From UBA9732 sp045116915 (GTDB taxonomy: Bacteria; Spirochaetota; Spirochaetia; Sphaerochaetales; Sphaerochaetaceae): a stretch of 64,000 nt of DNA. The stretch is taken from assembly GCA_045116915.1 (NCBI GenBank), contig JBGUMQ010000017.1, forward strand, positions 1 to 64,000, in the 5' to 3' direction. Made by a program: the position numbers and the translations under genes. This document shows positions 8,596 through 17,402 of the stretch, one piece after another; position 1 is the stretch's first letter; every line of letters starts with the position of its first letter. The notes under the pieces were generated by a model that saw only the letters and a list, made by a program, of their open reading frames with translations, searched no databases and had not been told where the DNA came from.

Positions 8596-8958
8596 ATGTC
8601 CCTGCTGTGCCAGGCATTGGACAACCATCTCGAGGACATATACGGCGACCGCTACAGGATCCATCCCAACCGGCCCAAGCGCGGGGCAGGAGCCAATCCG
8701 AACTACGACGGTCTGTTCGCCACATCCCTGGCGTTCACGCTGGGCTACGGTTCCAAGTACGGCAGGGGCTATGTAGTGAACGTTGAGATCAGGACCCTGG
8801 ACAAGGTCTCGCAGTACGATCAGGCCAAGATCCGCAGCACCGCATTCTCATTCATCAGCGAGAACCTGGCCAAATACATCCCCGGCCATGAACTTCAGGT
8901 CGTCCAGGACGGCAATGTCATGAAGGTCATAGGGGATTTCTCGTTGGGCGAGGTCTGA
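8596..8958 (+). CDS. Small conserved-looking hypothetical protein coupled to patatin
   Basis: About 120 residues from ATG at 8596 (GAGG 5 nt upstream); an earlier ATG at 8563 would add 11 residues and overlap the patatin stop but has poorer spacing. The product is soluble, mixed alpha/beta by eye, with GLFATSLAFTLGYGSKYGRGYVV and a C-terminal VVQDGNVMKVIGDFSLGE. No family is recognised. It is translated directly after the patatin, so a partner or regulator of that lipase is the simplest guess. A TTCG-loop hairpin follows the stop. Confidence 0.6.
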   Translation: MSLLCQALDNHLEDIYGDRYRIHPNRPKRGAGANPNYDGLFATSLAFTLGYGSKYGRGYVVNVEIRTLDKVSQYDQAKIRSTAFSFISENLAKYIPGHELQVVQDGNVMKVIGDFSLGEV

Positions 8959-8990
8959 CAAGCAACACGGAATCGAATTCACAGGCTGAA

Positions 8991-9010
8991 AATGTTGCTT
9001 CGGCAACATT
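8991..9010. terminator. TTCG-tetraloop hairpin between convergent genes
   Basis: AATGTTGC-TTCG-GCAACATT is a perfect 8-bp stem with a stable tetraloop between two convergent genes. On the minus strand it is followed by TTTTC, so it most likely ends the hexokinase transcript; on the plus strand no T-run follows. Confidence 0.5.
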
Positions 9011-9059
9011 CTCGCCGCCATTTCATTGAAAGATGTTGCTTCCGCGGAAAACCGTGGGA

Positions 9060-10352
9060 TCAGAGCGTCAGGGCTCCGACCGCGGATCCTATGACGGGGC
9101 TGTTCTCGATCTGCGTGATCACCGCCCTCCTGCCCTTCTCCGCAAGGAAAGCATCCAGATACTCGGTGGTGTAGCTCTTGAGGAAGGCAGTCATGTGGAA
9201 TGTCGTGCCGTCGGCGTTGATCAGCACCGGATGGTCCTCGTCCTTGCCGAAATCGGTGATCAGAACAGCGGATGCGAGGTTTGCTGCCGTGAGCTTCGCC
9301 GCACGGGCGATGAAGCTTCCAAGAATCTCCATCAGGGTATCGTAGTCATCCTCCTGCGATGCGCAGCCGTAGAGCAGACAGGTCTCGTCGTCGGAGAGGA
9401 ACCTGCTGAGCTCGATCGTGGACAGTTCGCTCAGATGGGAGAAACCCTCGGAGAAAACGTTGCTGAACAGACCTTCGGACACGGCACGCCTTATGATCAT
9501 CCAGGCCAGCGGACCCAGATATGCTCCGCTTATCATCTTCTCGAGCTTGGACTGCTCGGGATTGTTCGTACTGGCAAGGAAATCCCTGTCTATGTCTCCC
9601 AGGCTGATGTCCAGACATCCGGACTCGACGTTGATTATCTGGTATTCCGAGCCGAACACCGAGGCATCGACCTTGGTGATGTTGGAGGCCTTCTCGATGT
9701 AGGCGGTGTTGGTGCCGGTTCCGAGGATGAAGCCTATGCAGCCGTCGTAGCTTTCGGAGCCGGAGCCGGCCTTGGCGGCCAGGAGTGTGGTGACGGTGTC
9801 GTTGAGGATGATGATCTTCTTGTTGGCGACATCGTGTCCGCGGCGTCCGAGTTCGGCCAGCAGTTCCTTGCCGATGTGCTTTCCAAGGACCTCGGGGGCC
9901 TTGATCTCCTTGCTGAACACCTGGGGGATGCCGTCATGGTCCGGGAGGATCTCGGCGGCGTACGAGAAGCAGAATCCGATCCTGTCGCTGCGGTCGATCA
10001 GGCGCTCGGTCTCATCGGCGATGAGTGAGAAGAACTCCTGGGCGCTGACTTCCCTTTCGATTCCGGGCATGCGACCCTTCTGGAACTCGCTTATGACCGG
10101 TTTGAGGTTGTTGTCGAAGGTCACGAGGCATGTGCGGAGGTTTGTGCCGCCGGCATCGATGACTATGACCGTCTCGCCCGGCTTGGGCCTTGCGTCCGGA
10201 GAGCAGAAGCTGGGGATCATGGCAAGCGAGCTGGGCCTGCCGGCGATGCCGTTCTTCATCTCGGCGATGAACAAGTCGCAGAGAGAATCCATGCTGATGA
10301 GATCCGCATCGAGCATGTGCCTTTCGAGAAAATCCTGAACCTGTGGTTTCAT
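9060..10352 (-). CDS. Hexokinase (eukaryotic-type, spirochaetal)
   Basis: A 430-residue ATP-dependent hexose kinase. Motifs: phosphate-1 loop IDAGGTNLRTCLV, the sugar-binding FCFSYAAEI region, LNDTVTTLLA (catalytic Asp), and GFILGTGTNTAY. It phosphorylates glucose at entry to glycolysis. It belongs to the eukaryote-like hexokinase family found in treponemes and relatives rather than the bacterial glucokinases, which supports a spirochaete origin. The start is ATG at 10352 with CGGAGG upstream. It is separated by ~34 nt from the secreted-protein gene upstream on the same strand, so the two may be co-transcribed. Confidence 0.88.
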   Translation of the reverse strand: MKPQVQDFLERHMLDADLISMDSLCDLFIAEMKNGIAGRPSSLAMIPSFCSPDARPKPGETVIVIDAGGTNLRTCLVTFDNNLKPVISEFQKGRMPGIEREVSAQEFFSLIADETERLIDRSDRIGFCFSYAAEILPDHDGIPQVFSKEIKAPEVLGKHIGKELLAELGRRGHDVANKKIIILNDTVTTLLAAKAGSGSESYDGCIGFILGTGTNTAYIEKASNITKVDASVFGSEYQIINVESGCLDISLGDIDRDFLASTNNPEQSKLEKMISGAYLGPLAWMIIRRAVSEGLFSNVFSEGFSHLSELSTIELSRFLSDDETCLLYGCASQEDDYDTLMEILGSFIARAAKLTAANLASAVLITDFGKDEDHPVLINADGTTFHMTAFLKSYTTEYLDAFLAEKGRRAVITQIENSPVIGSAVGALTL

Positions 10353-10386
10353 TGTGCCTCCGGTGCGGGTATACCCCGGTCTGCGG

Positions 10387-11052
10387 CTACATCGTGAACA
10401 CTCCGCCCTGATATGCGTAGCCGTTTATCCTGTATATCCCCAAAGAGCTTATGACAATGTCGCCTCCGTCGTCAACAGAAAGGCTGAAATCCCCGTTCAG
10501 ATACATGGGGCGCTCCAGCTTGGAACCGTATATCTGCATATCCACGGAAAGTCCTATCTCCTGTCCCGTGTTCTCCCTGGACGACCAGATCGCCAGCAAC
10601 TGGTTCAGGTCGGCACCCTCCGGATATGTGAACGAGATGCTGCCGGAAAGAAGGAAGTCGCCCTGCTTGTAGTCGCGGGTGGACATGGCGACATACACCG
10701 CCGACACGAGAGGGTTCTCCACCGCACCGTTGAGAAGCGAAAGGAGCGCGGCGAAGAAGCCGCCGCCCGATTCTGTGGGAGCCAGCTTACGCACGTACTC
10801 GTACGGGTCGGCCAGGAAATAGGCGATCCTTGCGGGGAGCATGGATTCCTGTATCATGGAGACATTGCTGCACGGGAGGCTTATGTCGGTATCGGTGCAC
10901 TCCGTCACCAGCGAGGCCGACACGCAATCCATGATGACCGTCAGAGTATCCAAAACTTCCTCGTCTGAAGGAGGAAGTTCCACATCATCGGCAAAGAGGC
11001 TTGAAACGAGCAACAGTGATACCATCCCGATTGTAATCAGTCTTCGTATCAT
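10387..11052 (-). CDS. Secreted or periplasmic hypothetical protein
   Basis: A 221-residue protein with a clear Sec signal peptide (MIRRLITIGMVSLLLVSSLFA, cleavage after LFA). The mature part is acidic with three cysteines and ends in beta-rich sequence (LNGDFSLSVDDGGDIVISSLG), suggestive of a periplasmic or outer-membrane-associated protein. No family is recognised. The promoter looks excellent: TTGAAA, 17 nt, TTATAT, only about 10 nt before the ATG, so the mRNA leader would be about 3 nt. The GGAGG seen at ~25 nt upstream lies inside the promoter spacer and is too far to act as a ribosome site. Confidence 0.72.
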   Translation of the reverse strand: MIRRLITIGMVSLLLVSSLFADDVELPPSDEEVLDTLTVIMDCVSASLVTECTDTDISLPCSNVSMIQESMLPARIAYFLADPYEYVRKLAPTESGGGFFAALLSLLNGAVENPLVSAVYVAMSTRDYKQGDFLLSGSISFTYPEGADLNQLLAIWSSRENTGQEIGLSVDMQIYGSKLERPMYLNGDFSLSVDDGGDIVISSLGIYRINGYAYQGGVFTM

Positions 11053-11115
11053 CTTGATGTAAATATAATCCCCTTCCTCCTTTGTTTTCAAGGTTTTTTG
11101 TGCTAGATTTGAAAC

Positions 11116-12534
11116 ATGCGCGGCAACGGACAGACTTTCTTCTGGTATGATCTCGAGACATTCGGCCTGAATCCTTTCTACGACAGGATCGCACAGTTCG
11201 CAGGACGGCGGACGGACACCGACCTGAACCCCGTGGGAGACCCGGTGGTCCTGTACTGCCGGCTGTCGGCCGACTACATGCCGGATCCCGCCGCCTGCCT
11301 GGTCACGGGCATCACACCCCGGGTCGTCAAGGAAAACGGTATCCCCGAGAGCGAGTTCATAGAGAAAATCAACGACATATTCAGCGTTCCGGGCACTTGT
11401 GTGTGCGGATTCAACACGCTCAAGTTCGATGACGAGTTCATCCGCAACGCCCTCTACAGGAACTTCATCGACCCCTATCAGCGCGAATGGAAGAACGGCA
11501 ACACCAGGTGGGACATCATCGATCTGGTCAGGGCCTGCCACGACTTCAGGCCGGAAGGGATCAGCTGGCCGCCGGCAAGCGACAAGGGCAATCCCGTGTT
11601 CAAGCTGACGGAGCTGACGGCGGCCAACCACATAGAGCAGGTCGGAGCCCATGACGCGCTTGTGGACGTGAACGCCACCATAGCGGTGGCAAGGCTCATC
11701 AGGAGCAGGCAGCCCAGGCTGTTCGACTACTACCTCACACTCAGGAGCAAGGCGGTTGTCAGGAACCTTCTGGATCCCCAGGACACTCCCGAGCCGGTCC
11801 TCCATACCTGCGCGGCCTTCACCAACCCCGCGGGCTGCACATCCATGATCGTTCCGATCACCCCGCACGTGAAGAACGAGAACACAATCGTGTGCTTCGA
11901 CCTCAGACAGGACACCGCACCGCTTTTCGCCGCCAAGGCGGAGGACGTGTTCAAGGTTCCCGGAGTCATGAGGATCGCGGTCAACCGCGTGCCGTTCGTC
12001 GCACCGCTGAAGACGCTCAAATCCGGCGACTACGCCAGGCTGGGGATCGATTACGCGCAGTGCATGCGGCGCTACGAGGAGATCACAAGGCAGAGGACTT
12101 CCCTGATACTGAAGATCCGCTCCAACGACGGGGACGAATTCGTCAATCCGGACGATCCCGACTTCCAGATCTACAGCAGGTTCTTCAGCGACTACGACAA
12201 GAAGCTGTTCAACGTCGTCAGGAGCACCCCGCCGGAGCAGAGGCTCAAGCTGAACCTGAGGTTCGAGGACCCGCGCTGCCAGCAGATGCTCTGGCGCCAT
12301 GTCTGCAGGAACTACCCTCTTGTCCTGGACGATGCTGAGATGGCCAGATGGAAGTCGTTCGCTTCCACCAGACTGCTCTGCCCTCCGGGCAATCCCATCA
12401 ACGACATAAACTTCGTCTCGCGCAAGATCGACGAGCGCCTTGCCGATACATCGCTCCAGCCGCAGCAGAAGGCCGTGATGGCGGAGCTGAAGGAATACCT
12501 ATTGCAGTTGAAGCGGTTTGTCGGACTGAATTGA
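11116..12534 (+). CDS. sbcB: Exodeoxyribonuclease I
   Basis: A 472-residue 3'-5' single-strand DNA exonuclease. The DEDDh domain shows YDLETFGLNP, CGFNTLKFDDEF, WDIIDLVRA and AHDALVDVNATIA; the C-terminal SH3-like and helical extension typical of ExoI (NDINFVSRKIDERL near the end) is present. Length matches the family (~475). It acts in recombination and mismatch repair. The start is ATG at 11116 without a ribosome site; the -10-like TGCTAGATT ends exactly 6 nt before it, so the message may be leaderless. It is divergent from the secreted-protein gene. Confidence 0.93.
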   Translation: MRGNGQTFFWYDLETFGLNPFYDRIAQFAGRRTDTDLNPVGDPVVLYCRLSADYMPDPAACLVTGITPRVVKENGIPESEFIEKINDIFSVPGTCVCGFNTLKFDDEFIRNALYRNFIDPYQREWKNGNTRWDIIDLVRACHDFRPEGISWPPASDKGNPVFKLTELTAANHIEQVGAHDALVDVNATIAVARLIRSRQPRLFDYYLTLRSKAVVRNLLDPQDTPEPVLHTCAAFTNPAGCTSMIVPITPHVKNENTIVCFDLRQDTAPLFAAKAEDVFKVPGVMRIAVNRVPFVAPLKTLKSGDYARLGIDYAQCMRRYEEITRQRTSLILKIRSNDGDEFVNPDDPDFQIYSRFFSDYDKKLFNVVRSTPPEQRLKLNLRFEDPRCQQMLWRHVCRNYPLVLDDAEMARWKSFASTRLLCPPGNPINDINFVSRKIDERLADTSLQPQQKAVMAELKEYLLQLKRFVGLN

Positions 12535-12634
12535 AGGCAATGCAACAACATCCGGTTGCAAGGATTGTTTCTATTCGCTTTTTTCTGAAGATTTTTGTTG
12601 CAAAAACAACACTTTTACTTCTAAACTTTATTGT

Positions 12635-12664
12635 TTGTCCTCCTTGTTGACGGTATGATACAAT
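12635..12664 (+). promoter_or_regulatory. Promoter of the nucleoside transporter operon
   Basis: TTGTCC, 18 nt, TACAAT, with TGA directly before the -10 hexamer (extended -10). It lies about 65 nt upstream of the binding-protein start and is followed by a structured leader. Confidence 0.55.
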
Positions 12665-12671
12665 AAAGTAA

Positions 12672-12704
12672 CGGGGAAGGGTCCGTCTGAACGGAGATTC
12701 CCCG
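12672..12704 (+). promoter_or_regulatory. Structured leader hairpin before the nucleoside-binding gene
   Basis: CGGGGAA (12672-12678) pairs with TTCCCCG (12698-12704), enclosing TCCGT-CTGA-ACGGA (12682-12695), so two stacked stems lie immediately upstream of the ribosome site AAAAGGAGA. It does not match the purine or preQ1 riboswitch consensus that I know. Position suggests control of translation or message stability. Confidence 0.45.
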
Positions 12705-12729
12705 GATAAAACCTAAAAGGAGACACAAC

Positions 12730-13761
12730 ATGAAGAAAGCACTGATCATCGCTCTTCTCGCCATGCTCGCGACAGGTATGCTCTTCGCTTCCGGCTCCCA
12801 GGAAGCCGCACCGAAGGCAAAGGAAATCAAGGTCGCCCTGATCGTCTCGTCCACAATCGACGACAAGGGCTGGTGCCAGGCCATGCATGACGGCATCACC
12901 GAAGCCATGGCTGAGCTCCCTGCCGGAACAATCGCGGATTACAAGGCAGTCGAGAACACACAGCCCGCAGACGCCAAGTCGGCGGTCGCCACATATGTCA
13001 ACCTCGGCTTCAACATCATCATCCTCCACGGCTCGCAGTACAGGTCGGTCACTGAGGAAGTCAGCAAGGAGTATCCGGATGTCATGTTCGCCTTCGGAAC
13101 CACAACCGACATCATCGGAGACAACGTATTCAGCTACATGCCCCAGTCGGAGGAGACCGGGTTCCTGGCAGGTATCGTCGCAGGACTGACGACCAAGGCC
13201 AACAAGGTCGGAGTCGTGGGACCCATCGACGGCGGTGACTCCGCACGCTACAACAGAGGTTTCGTCCTCGGCGTCCAGTCCGTCAATCCGGCGGCCAAGA
13301 TCACGGTCACACACATCGGAGACTTCAACGACACCGTCAAGTCCGGTGAGTTCGCACAGTCCCTGATCCAGGCGGGCAACGACGTCCTGACAGGTTCGTC
13401 GCAGCAGGCCCTCGGCTCGCTCAGAGCTGTCGCCGAGTATCCCGACAAGGACATCTGGTGGGTCGGTCAGGATACCGCACAGATCGGTCTTGACGAGGGC
13501 TACAAGTGCATCGCGGCATCGTCCTACAACTACAAGGCCGTCCTGATCGGACTGGTCGATGCCTTCAAGGCCGGCAAGCTCGGCGGAGAGGTCATCCCGA
13601 TGAACTTCTCCAACGGCGGATTCATCTGGGCATGGAACGACAAGTGCGCAGACAAGATCACACCGCAGATCAAGGAAGCCGTCGAGTCCAAGATGGCCGA
13701 GTTCAAGGCCAAGGCCGACACTCTCGCAGCCTGGAAGGACGTGGACTACTCCAAGCTCTGA
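12730..13761 (+). CDS. BMP/PnrA-family purine nucleoside-binding protein
   Basis: A 343-residue periplasmic binding protein of the basic membrane protein (BMP/PnrA/Med) family, which binds purine nucleosides. The leader MKKALIIALLAMLATGMLFA is followed by SGSQEA; there is no lipobox Cys, so it is predicted to be a soluble or signal-anchored periplasmic protein, unlike PnrA of Treponema pallidum. Family motifs: IDDKGWCQAMHDG, HGSQYRSVTEEVSKEYPDV, ETGFLAGIVAGL, and GGDSARYNRGF(VLGV). AAAAGGAGA precedes the ATG. It is first in an operon with ATPase and two permeases; a partial terminator follows it, a common way to make more binding protein than transporter. Confidence 0.9.
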   Translation: MKKALIIALLAMLATGMLFASGSQEAAPKAKEIKVALIVSSTIDDKGWCQAMHDGITEAMAELPAGTIADYKAVENTQPADAKSAVATYVNLGFNIIILHGSQYRSVTEEVSKEYPDVMFAFGTTTDIIGDNVFSYMPQSEETGFLAGIVAGLTTKANKVGVVGPIDGGDSARYNRGFVLGVQSVNPAAKITVTHIGDFNDTVKSGEFAQSLIQAGNDVLTGSSQQALGSLRAVAEYPDKDIWWVGQDTAQIGLDEGYKCIAASSYNYKAVLIGLVDAFKAGKLGGEVIPMNFSNGGFIWAWNDKCADKITPQIKEAVESKMAEFKAKADTLAAWKDVDYSKL

Positions 13762-13781
13762 CAAAGGTTTGAAACTTCACA

Positions 13782-13811
13782 TGTGCAGGTCCGGGTGGCC
13801 TGCACATTTTT
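13782..13811 (+). terminator. Intra-operon terminator/attenuator after binding-protein gene
   Basis: TGTGCAGG pairs with CCTGCACA across a 9-nt loop and is followed by TTTTT. It lies between the binding protein and ATPase genes, so some transcripts probably stop here while others read through. Confidence 0.8.
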
Positions 13812-13836
13812 CATAAGACTATTTCAGCGGACAATT

Positions 13837-15366
13837 ATGGCAAGATTCGACAAAATCACAGAACTGCGTGTGGAGCACATAACCAAGCGCTTCCCCGGCG
13901 TGCTTGCGAGCGACGACATCTCCCTTACCGTGGGAGAACACCAGATACTCGCGCTTGTCGGAGAGAACGGCGCCGGAAAGACCACGCTGATGAACATGAT
14001 CATGGGACTGTACCAGCCGGATGAGGGGAAGATCTTCATCAACGGCGAGGAGGTGCAGCTCAGAACCCCGAACGACGCATTCGACTGCGGAATCGGGATG
14101 GTGCACCAGCAGTACATGCTGGTCCCCAACATGACCGTCCTCGAGAACATCGCCCTGGGAATGAAGAACAGCTGGAAGGGCATCAGGGTCGACCTGCAGA
14201 TGGTCAGGGACAAGGTCGTCGAGATTTCCGAGAAGTACGGGCTCCTGGTGGATCCCGATGCATATATCTGGCAGCTTGCCGTAGGCGAGCAGCAGCGCGT
14301 GGAGCTGGTGAAGACACTCTGCCTGGGCGCCAAATTCCTGATCCTGGACGAGCCCACGAGCGCGCTGACACCGCAGGAGACGGACGAGCTGATCGTCCTC
14401 CTGAAGAAGATGAGCAGCGAGCTTTCGATCATCTTCATCAGCCACAAGCTGAACGAGGTCAAGGCCCTGTCCGACAAGGTCAGCATCCTCAGGCACGGCA
14501 AGGTCGTCTTCGAAGGCAGCACGGCCGACTACACTCCCAAGCAGATAGCGGCCCTGATGACTGGCCACGAGGTCGAGGTCAACGAGAACACCGAGGAGCC
14601 GTCGGACGGAGAGCCTGCCCTTGTGATAAGGGATCTCTGCGTCAGAAGCGACAGGGGCTTCCTGGCGCTGGACCACTACAACCTAACCGTGAAATCCGGC
14701 GAGATCGTAGGCCTTGCCGGAGTCTCCGGAAACGGCCAGCGTGAGCTTGCGGAGGCCATCAACGGGATCAGGAAGACCGAAAGCGGCACGATCGAGTTCT
14801 TCGGGAAGCAGATACAGAACCTCACTCCCGGACAGGTGATCGCGACCGGAATGGGATACATCCCGGAGGAGAGGAACACGGAGGGTATCGTCCCGTCCAT
14901 GTCGATCAAGGAGAACATGATCCTTAAGGACAGCGAGTCCGCGTCGTTCTCCGGCCGCCATATCCTGAAGAACAAGGTCATAGAAAGCACTTCCGAGAAG
15001 CTCCGCGATGAATTCGACATAAGATGTCCGGGCATCCACACGGCCGCGGGATCGCTTTCCGGAGGAAACATCCAGAAGGTCATCCTTGCAAGGGAGATAT
15101 CAAGGCATCCGAAGTTCCTGGTGTGCGTCTACCCCATCAGGGGCCTGGACATGGGAGCCGCGGAGTTCATCCACAAGGAGCTGCTCAAGCTCCGCAAGAG
15201 CGGGGTCGGAATCCTTCTGATAAGCGAGGAGCTCGAGGAGATAATGAACCTCAGCGACCGCATAGCCGTTATCTTCAAGGGGCAGACACAGGCCGTCCTC
15301 GAGCGCGGTCAGGCCACCACCGACAAGCTCGGAATTCTCATGGCGGGGGTGAAGGAAGATGAATAA
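13837..15366 (+). CDS. Nucleoside ABC transporter ATPase (two nucleotide-binding domains)
   Basis: A 509-residue tandem ATPase of the sugar/nucleoside (RbsA/NupA-like) type. First half: Walker A GENGAGKTT, VHQQYMLVPNMTVLENI (Q-loop), signature-like LAVGEQQRVELVK, Walker B FLILDEPTSALTP. Second half: degenerate P-loop GVSGNGQRE, signature LSGGNIQKVILARE, and Walker B FLVCVYPIRGLD, in which YPIRGLD replaces the usual QPTRGLD. It energises uptake of the ligand bound by the preceding protein. ATG at 13837 was chosen because MARFDKITELRVEHITK begins the domain; only a weak ribosome site is seen. It overlaps the next permease by 8 nt. Confidence 0.92.
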   Translation: MARFDKITELRVEHITKRFPGVLASDDISLTVGEHQILALVGENGAGKTTLMNMIMGLYQPDEGKIFINGEEVQLRTPNDAFDCGIGMVHQQYMLVPNMTVLENIALGMKNSWKGIRVDLQMVRDKVVEISEKYGLLVDPDAYIWQLAVGEQQRVELVKTLCLGAKFLILDEPTSALTPQETDELIVLLKKMSSELSIIFISHKLNEVKALSDKVSILRHGKVVFEGSTADYTPKQIAALMTGHEVEVNENTEEPSDGEPALVIRDLCVRSDRGFLALDHYNLTVKSGEIVGLAGVSGNGQRELAEAINGIRKTESGTIEFFGKQIQNLTPGQVIATGMGYIPEERNTEGIVPSMSIKENMILKDSESASFSGRHILKNKVIESTSEKLRDEFDIRCPGIHTAAGSLSGGNIQKVILAREISRHPKFLVCVYPIRGLDMGAAEFIHKELLKLRKSGVGILLISEELEEIMNLSDRIAVIFKGQTQAVLERGQATTDKLGILMAGVKEDE

Positions 15367-16453
15367 CTACAAGATCGCATACAAGGTTTCGGTGGTTGTG
15401 ATCGCGGTCATGGCCGCACTTCTGGTCGGAGCGCTCATAATCATCGCCGTCGGCGGAGACGTGTTCAACACATACTGGATCATCATCTCCATGCCGTTCA
15501 TGAGCATGAGGACGTTCAGCGAGGTCCTCATAAGGATGATACCCCTTCTGATCGTCGCGCTCGGAATCGCGGTCAGTTCCAGAAGCGGGATCATCAACAT
15601 CGGTGCCGAAGGCCAGATGTACATGGGGATCATAGCCGCGACCGTGATAGCCACCAACTGTGGTTCTCTTCCCAAGTTCCTGGTCGTGCCCATGTGCATA
15701 ATCGCAGGCGGCCTCGCCGGAGGCATCTACGGATTCATCCCCGGCTGGCTGAAGGCCAAGCTGGAGGTCAGCGAGCTGCTCTCCACCGTCATGCTCAACT
15801 ACGTGGCCACGCAGTTCTTCAACTTCTGCATCAGGGTCCCGCTTCTCGACCCCAACGAGAAGTCCGGAACACCGATGAGCAGAAGGATAGCGGATAACGC
15901 CACATTGTCGAGACTTTTCAAAGGCATGTCGCTGCACCAGGGCATCTTCCTGGCCATCATACTCGTGGTCGTGATCTACATCCTGTTGTTCAAGACGACA
16001 TGGGGATACAAGATGAGGGCCGCGGGAGCCTCCAGGCGGGCGGCCAACTACGGCGGAATCAATGTCTCCAGGTACCTGATAATCTCCATGGTCATCTCCG
16101 GGGCATGCGCCGGAATGGCGGGAGCCGTGGAGCTCATGGGAGTCCAGGGAAGAGCCGTTGCCGGAATGACTGGCGGATACGGATTCTCCGGAGTCGTCGT
16201 CGCGCTGTTCGGAGCACTCCATCCGCTTTGGATCGTCCCCGCCAGCTTCTTCTTCGGCATCCTCCTCTACAGCCAGGTGAACCTGCAGATCCTGACAAGC
16301 GTCCCGCCAAACCTGGTGAAGGCGCTCCAGGGACTCATCATCCTGATAATCGTCGCCGTACAGATGGTGATTTCCAACCCGTATTCGATGGAACGCTTCA
16401 GGAAGAGGTTCTTCGCAGGGCGGGACAAACTCAAGACCGGAAAGGAGGCATGA
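15359..16453 (+). CDS. Nucleoside ABC transporter permease, larger subunit
   Basis: A 364-residue integral membrane protein of the BPD_transp_2 family (YufP/NupB-like). Many hydrophobic helices are visible by eye, and the family motif SRSGIINIGAEGQMYMG lies near residue 80, plus AGASRRAANYGGINVSRY and a cytoplasmic coupling region. It starts inside the ATPase stop region (8 nt overlap; GAAGGAAG upstream), is followed at 1 nt by the second permease, and together they form the heterodimeric channel for purine nucleosides. Confidence 0.9.
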   Translation: MNNYKIAYKVSVVVIAVMAALLVGALIIIAVGGDVFNTYWIIISMPFMSMRTFSEVLIRMIPLLIVALGIAVSSRSGIINIGAEGQMYMGIIAATVIATNCGSLPKFLVVPMCIIAGGLAGGIYGFIPGWLKAKLEVSELLSTVMLNYVATQFFNFCIRVPLLDPNEKSGTPMSRRIADNATLSRLFKGMSLHQGIFLAIILVVVIYILLFKTTWGYKMRAAGASRRAANYGGINVSRYLIISMVISGACAGMAGAVELMGVQGRAVAGMTGGYGFSGVVVALFGALHPLWIVPASFFFGILLYSQVNLQILTSVPPNLVKALQGLIILIIVAVQMVISNPYSMERFRKRFFAGRDKLKTGKEA

Positions 16454-16454
16454 C

Positions 16455-17402
16455 ATGGATTTCGTTGTGAACACACTTACACTTACGGTCCGCTTCGCAG
16501 TGACGCTCATGATCGCCTCCATGGGTGAGATGTTCAACCAGAAGGCCGGAATCTTCAACCTCGGATGCGAGGGTATAATGAGCGTCGGGGCATTCCTTGG
16601 CATGCTCATCCCGTTCACCATGGTGGGTGCCGGACAGGCTCCCGCATATGTCAACATCCTGGGCCTGGTTGCGGCCACCGTCTGCGGTCTGCTTCTGGGA
16701 CTGGTCTTCGGCGTGATAGTCATCACGTTCCGCGCTCCCCAGGGAATCGCCGGAATCGGAATGCAGATGTTCGGAGTAGGACTTGCCGGAACGTTCTTCA
16801 GGTCCTACATCGGCGGCACGCAGTCGATCACGGGAATCTCCTCCATGGAGATCCCCCTGCTCTCCAAGATCCCGGTGATCGGGAAGATCCTGTTCACCCA
16901 CAACCCGCTGGTGTACTTCGCCTATCTTCTCGTCCCCGTGGCATGGTATGTGATCTTCAAGACCCCCTGGGGTCTCAAGGTCAGGGCCGTGGGAACCCAT
17001 CCGAAGGCCGCCGATTCGCTCGGAATCAACGTCGCCAGGGTCAGGTTCCAGAGCCTTGCCGTCGGCGGAGCCATGGCGGGATTCGCAGGAGCGTTCCTCA
17101 CCCTCTGCCAGGCCAAGATGTTCAACGCCGACATTATCAACGGACGCGGATTCATCGCCGTAGCCCTCGTGTATTTCGGACAGTGGCACCCGATCAAGAT
17201 TTTCCTCGGTGCCCTGCTCTTCACGTTCGCACAGACGCTTCAGACCCAGATCCAGATCTTCGTCCCGCAGTTCCAGTACTACGAGTTCCTCACGATGCTG
17301 CCGTACATCCTGGTCATCGTCGTCCTTGCGTTCAACCGCAAGTCCAACAGGCTGGGACCCTCGGCACTCGGAAAAGCCTTCGACAGGGAGATGCGCGTGT
17401 GA
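16455..17402 (+). CDS. Nucleoside ABC transporter permease, smaller subunit
   Basis: A 315-residue membrane protein of the same BPD_transp_2 family (YufQ/NupC-like), with FNQKAGIFNLGCEGIMSVGA near residue 25 and the coupling helix region VGTHPKAADSLGINVARVRF. AAAGGAGG precedes the ATG. Its TGA overlaps the ATG of the molybdenum hydroxylase gene by one base (TGATG), so transport and purine oxidation are translationally coupled. Confidence 0.9.
   Translation: MDFVVNTLTLTVRFAVTLMIASMGEMFNQKAGIFNLGCEGIMSVGAFLGMLIPFTMVGAGQAPAYVNILGLVAATVCGLLLGLVFGVIVITFRAPQGIAGIGMQMFGVGLAGTFFRSYIGGTQSITGISSMEIPLLSKIPVIGKILFTHNPLVYFAYLLVPVAWYVIFKTPWGLKVRAVGTHPKAADSLGINVARVRFQSLAVGGAMAGFAGAFLTLCQAKMFNADIINGRGFIAVALVYFGQWHPIKIFLGALLFTFAQTLQTQIQIFVPQFQYYEFLTMLPYILVIVVLAFNRKSNRLGPSALGKAFDREMRV

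Noticed and set aside
7506..8958. CBASS-type phospholipase effector (CapV)
   Set aside because: No cGAS/DncV-like cyclase or ancillary CBASS gene is next to it; only a small unknown protein follows.
11053..12300. A long minus-strand open frame continuing upstream from the secreted-protein gene through sbcB
   Set aside because: It is antisense to a clearly recognised exonuclease gene and has low-complexity, shadow-like composition; the real gene starts at 11052 with a signal peptide and promoter.
12672..12704. Purine riboswitch in the transporter leader
   Set aside because: The conserved loop sequences of the purine aptamer and a three-way junction are absent; only stacked hairpins are visible.
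12730..13761. Lipoprotein assignment for the nucleoside-binding protein
   Set aside because: Although PnrA of Treponema pallidum is a lipoprotein, no cysteine lies near the end of this signal peptide.
16565..17401. An in-frame upstream extension of the molybdenum hydroxylase through the permease gene
   Set aside because: The translated stretch is Arg/Pro-rich out-of-frame permease sequence; the 2Fe-2S domain begins exactly at the ATG at 17402.
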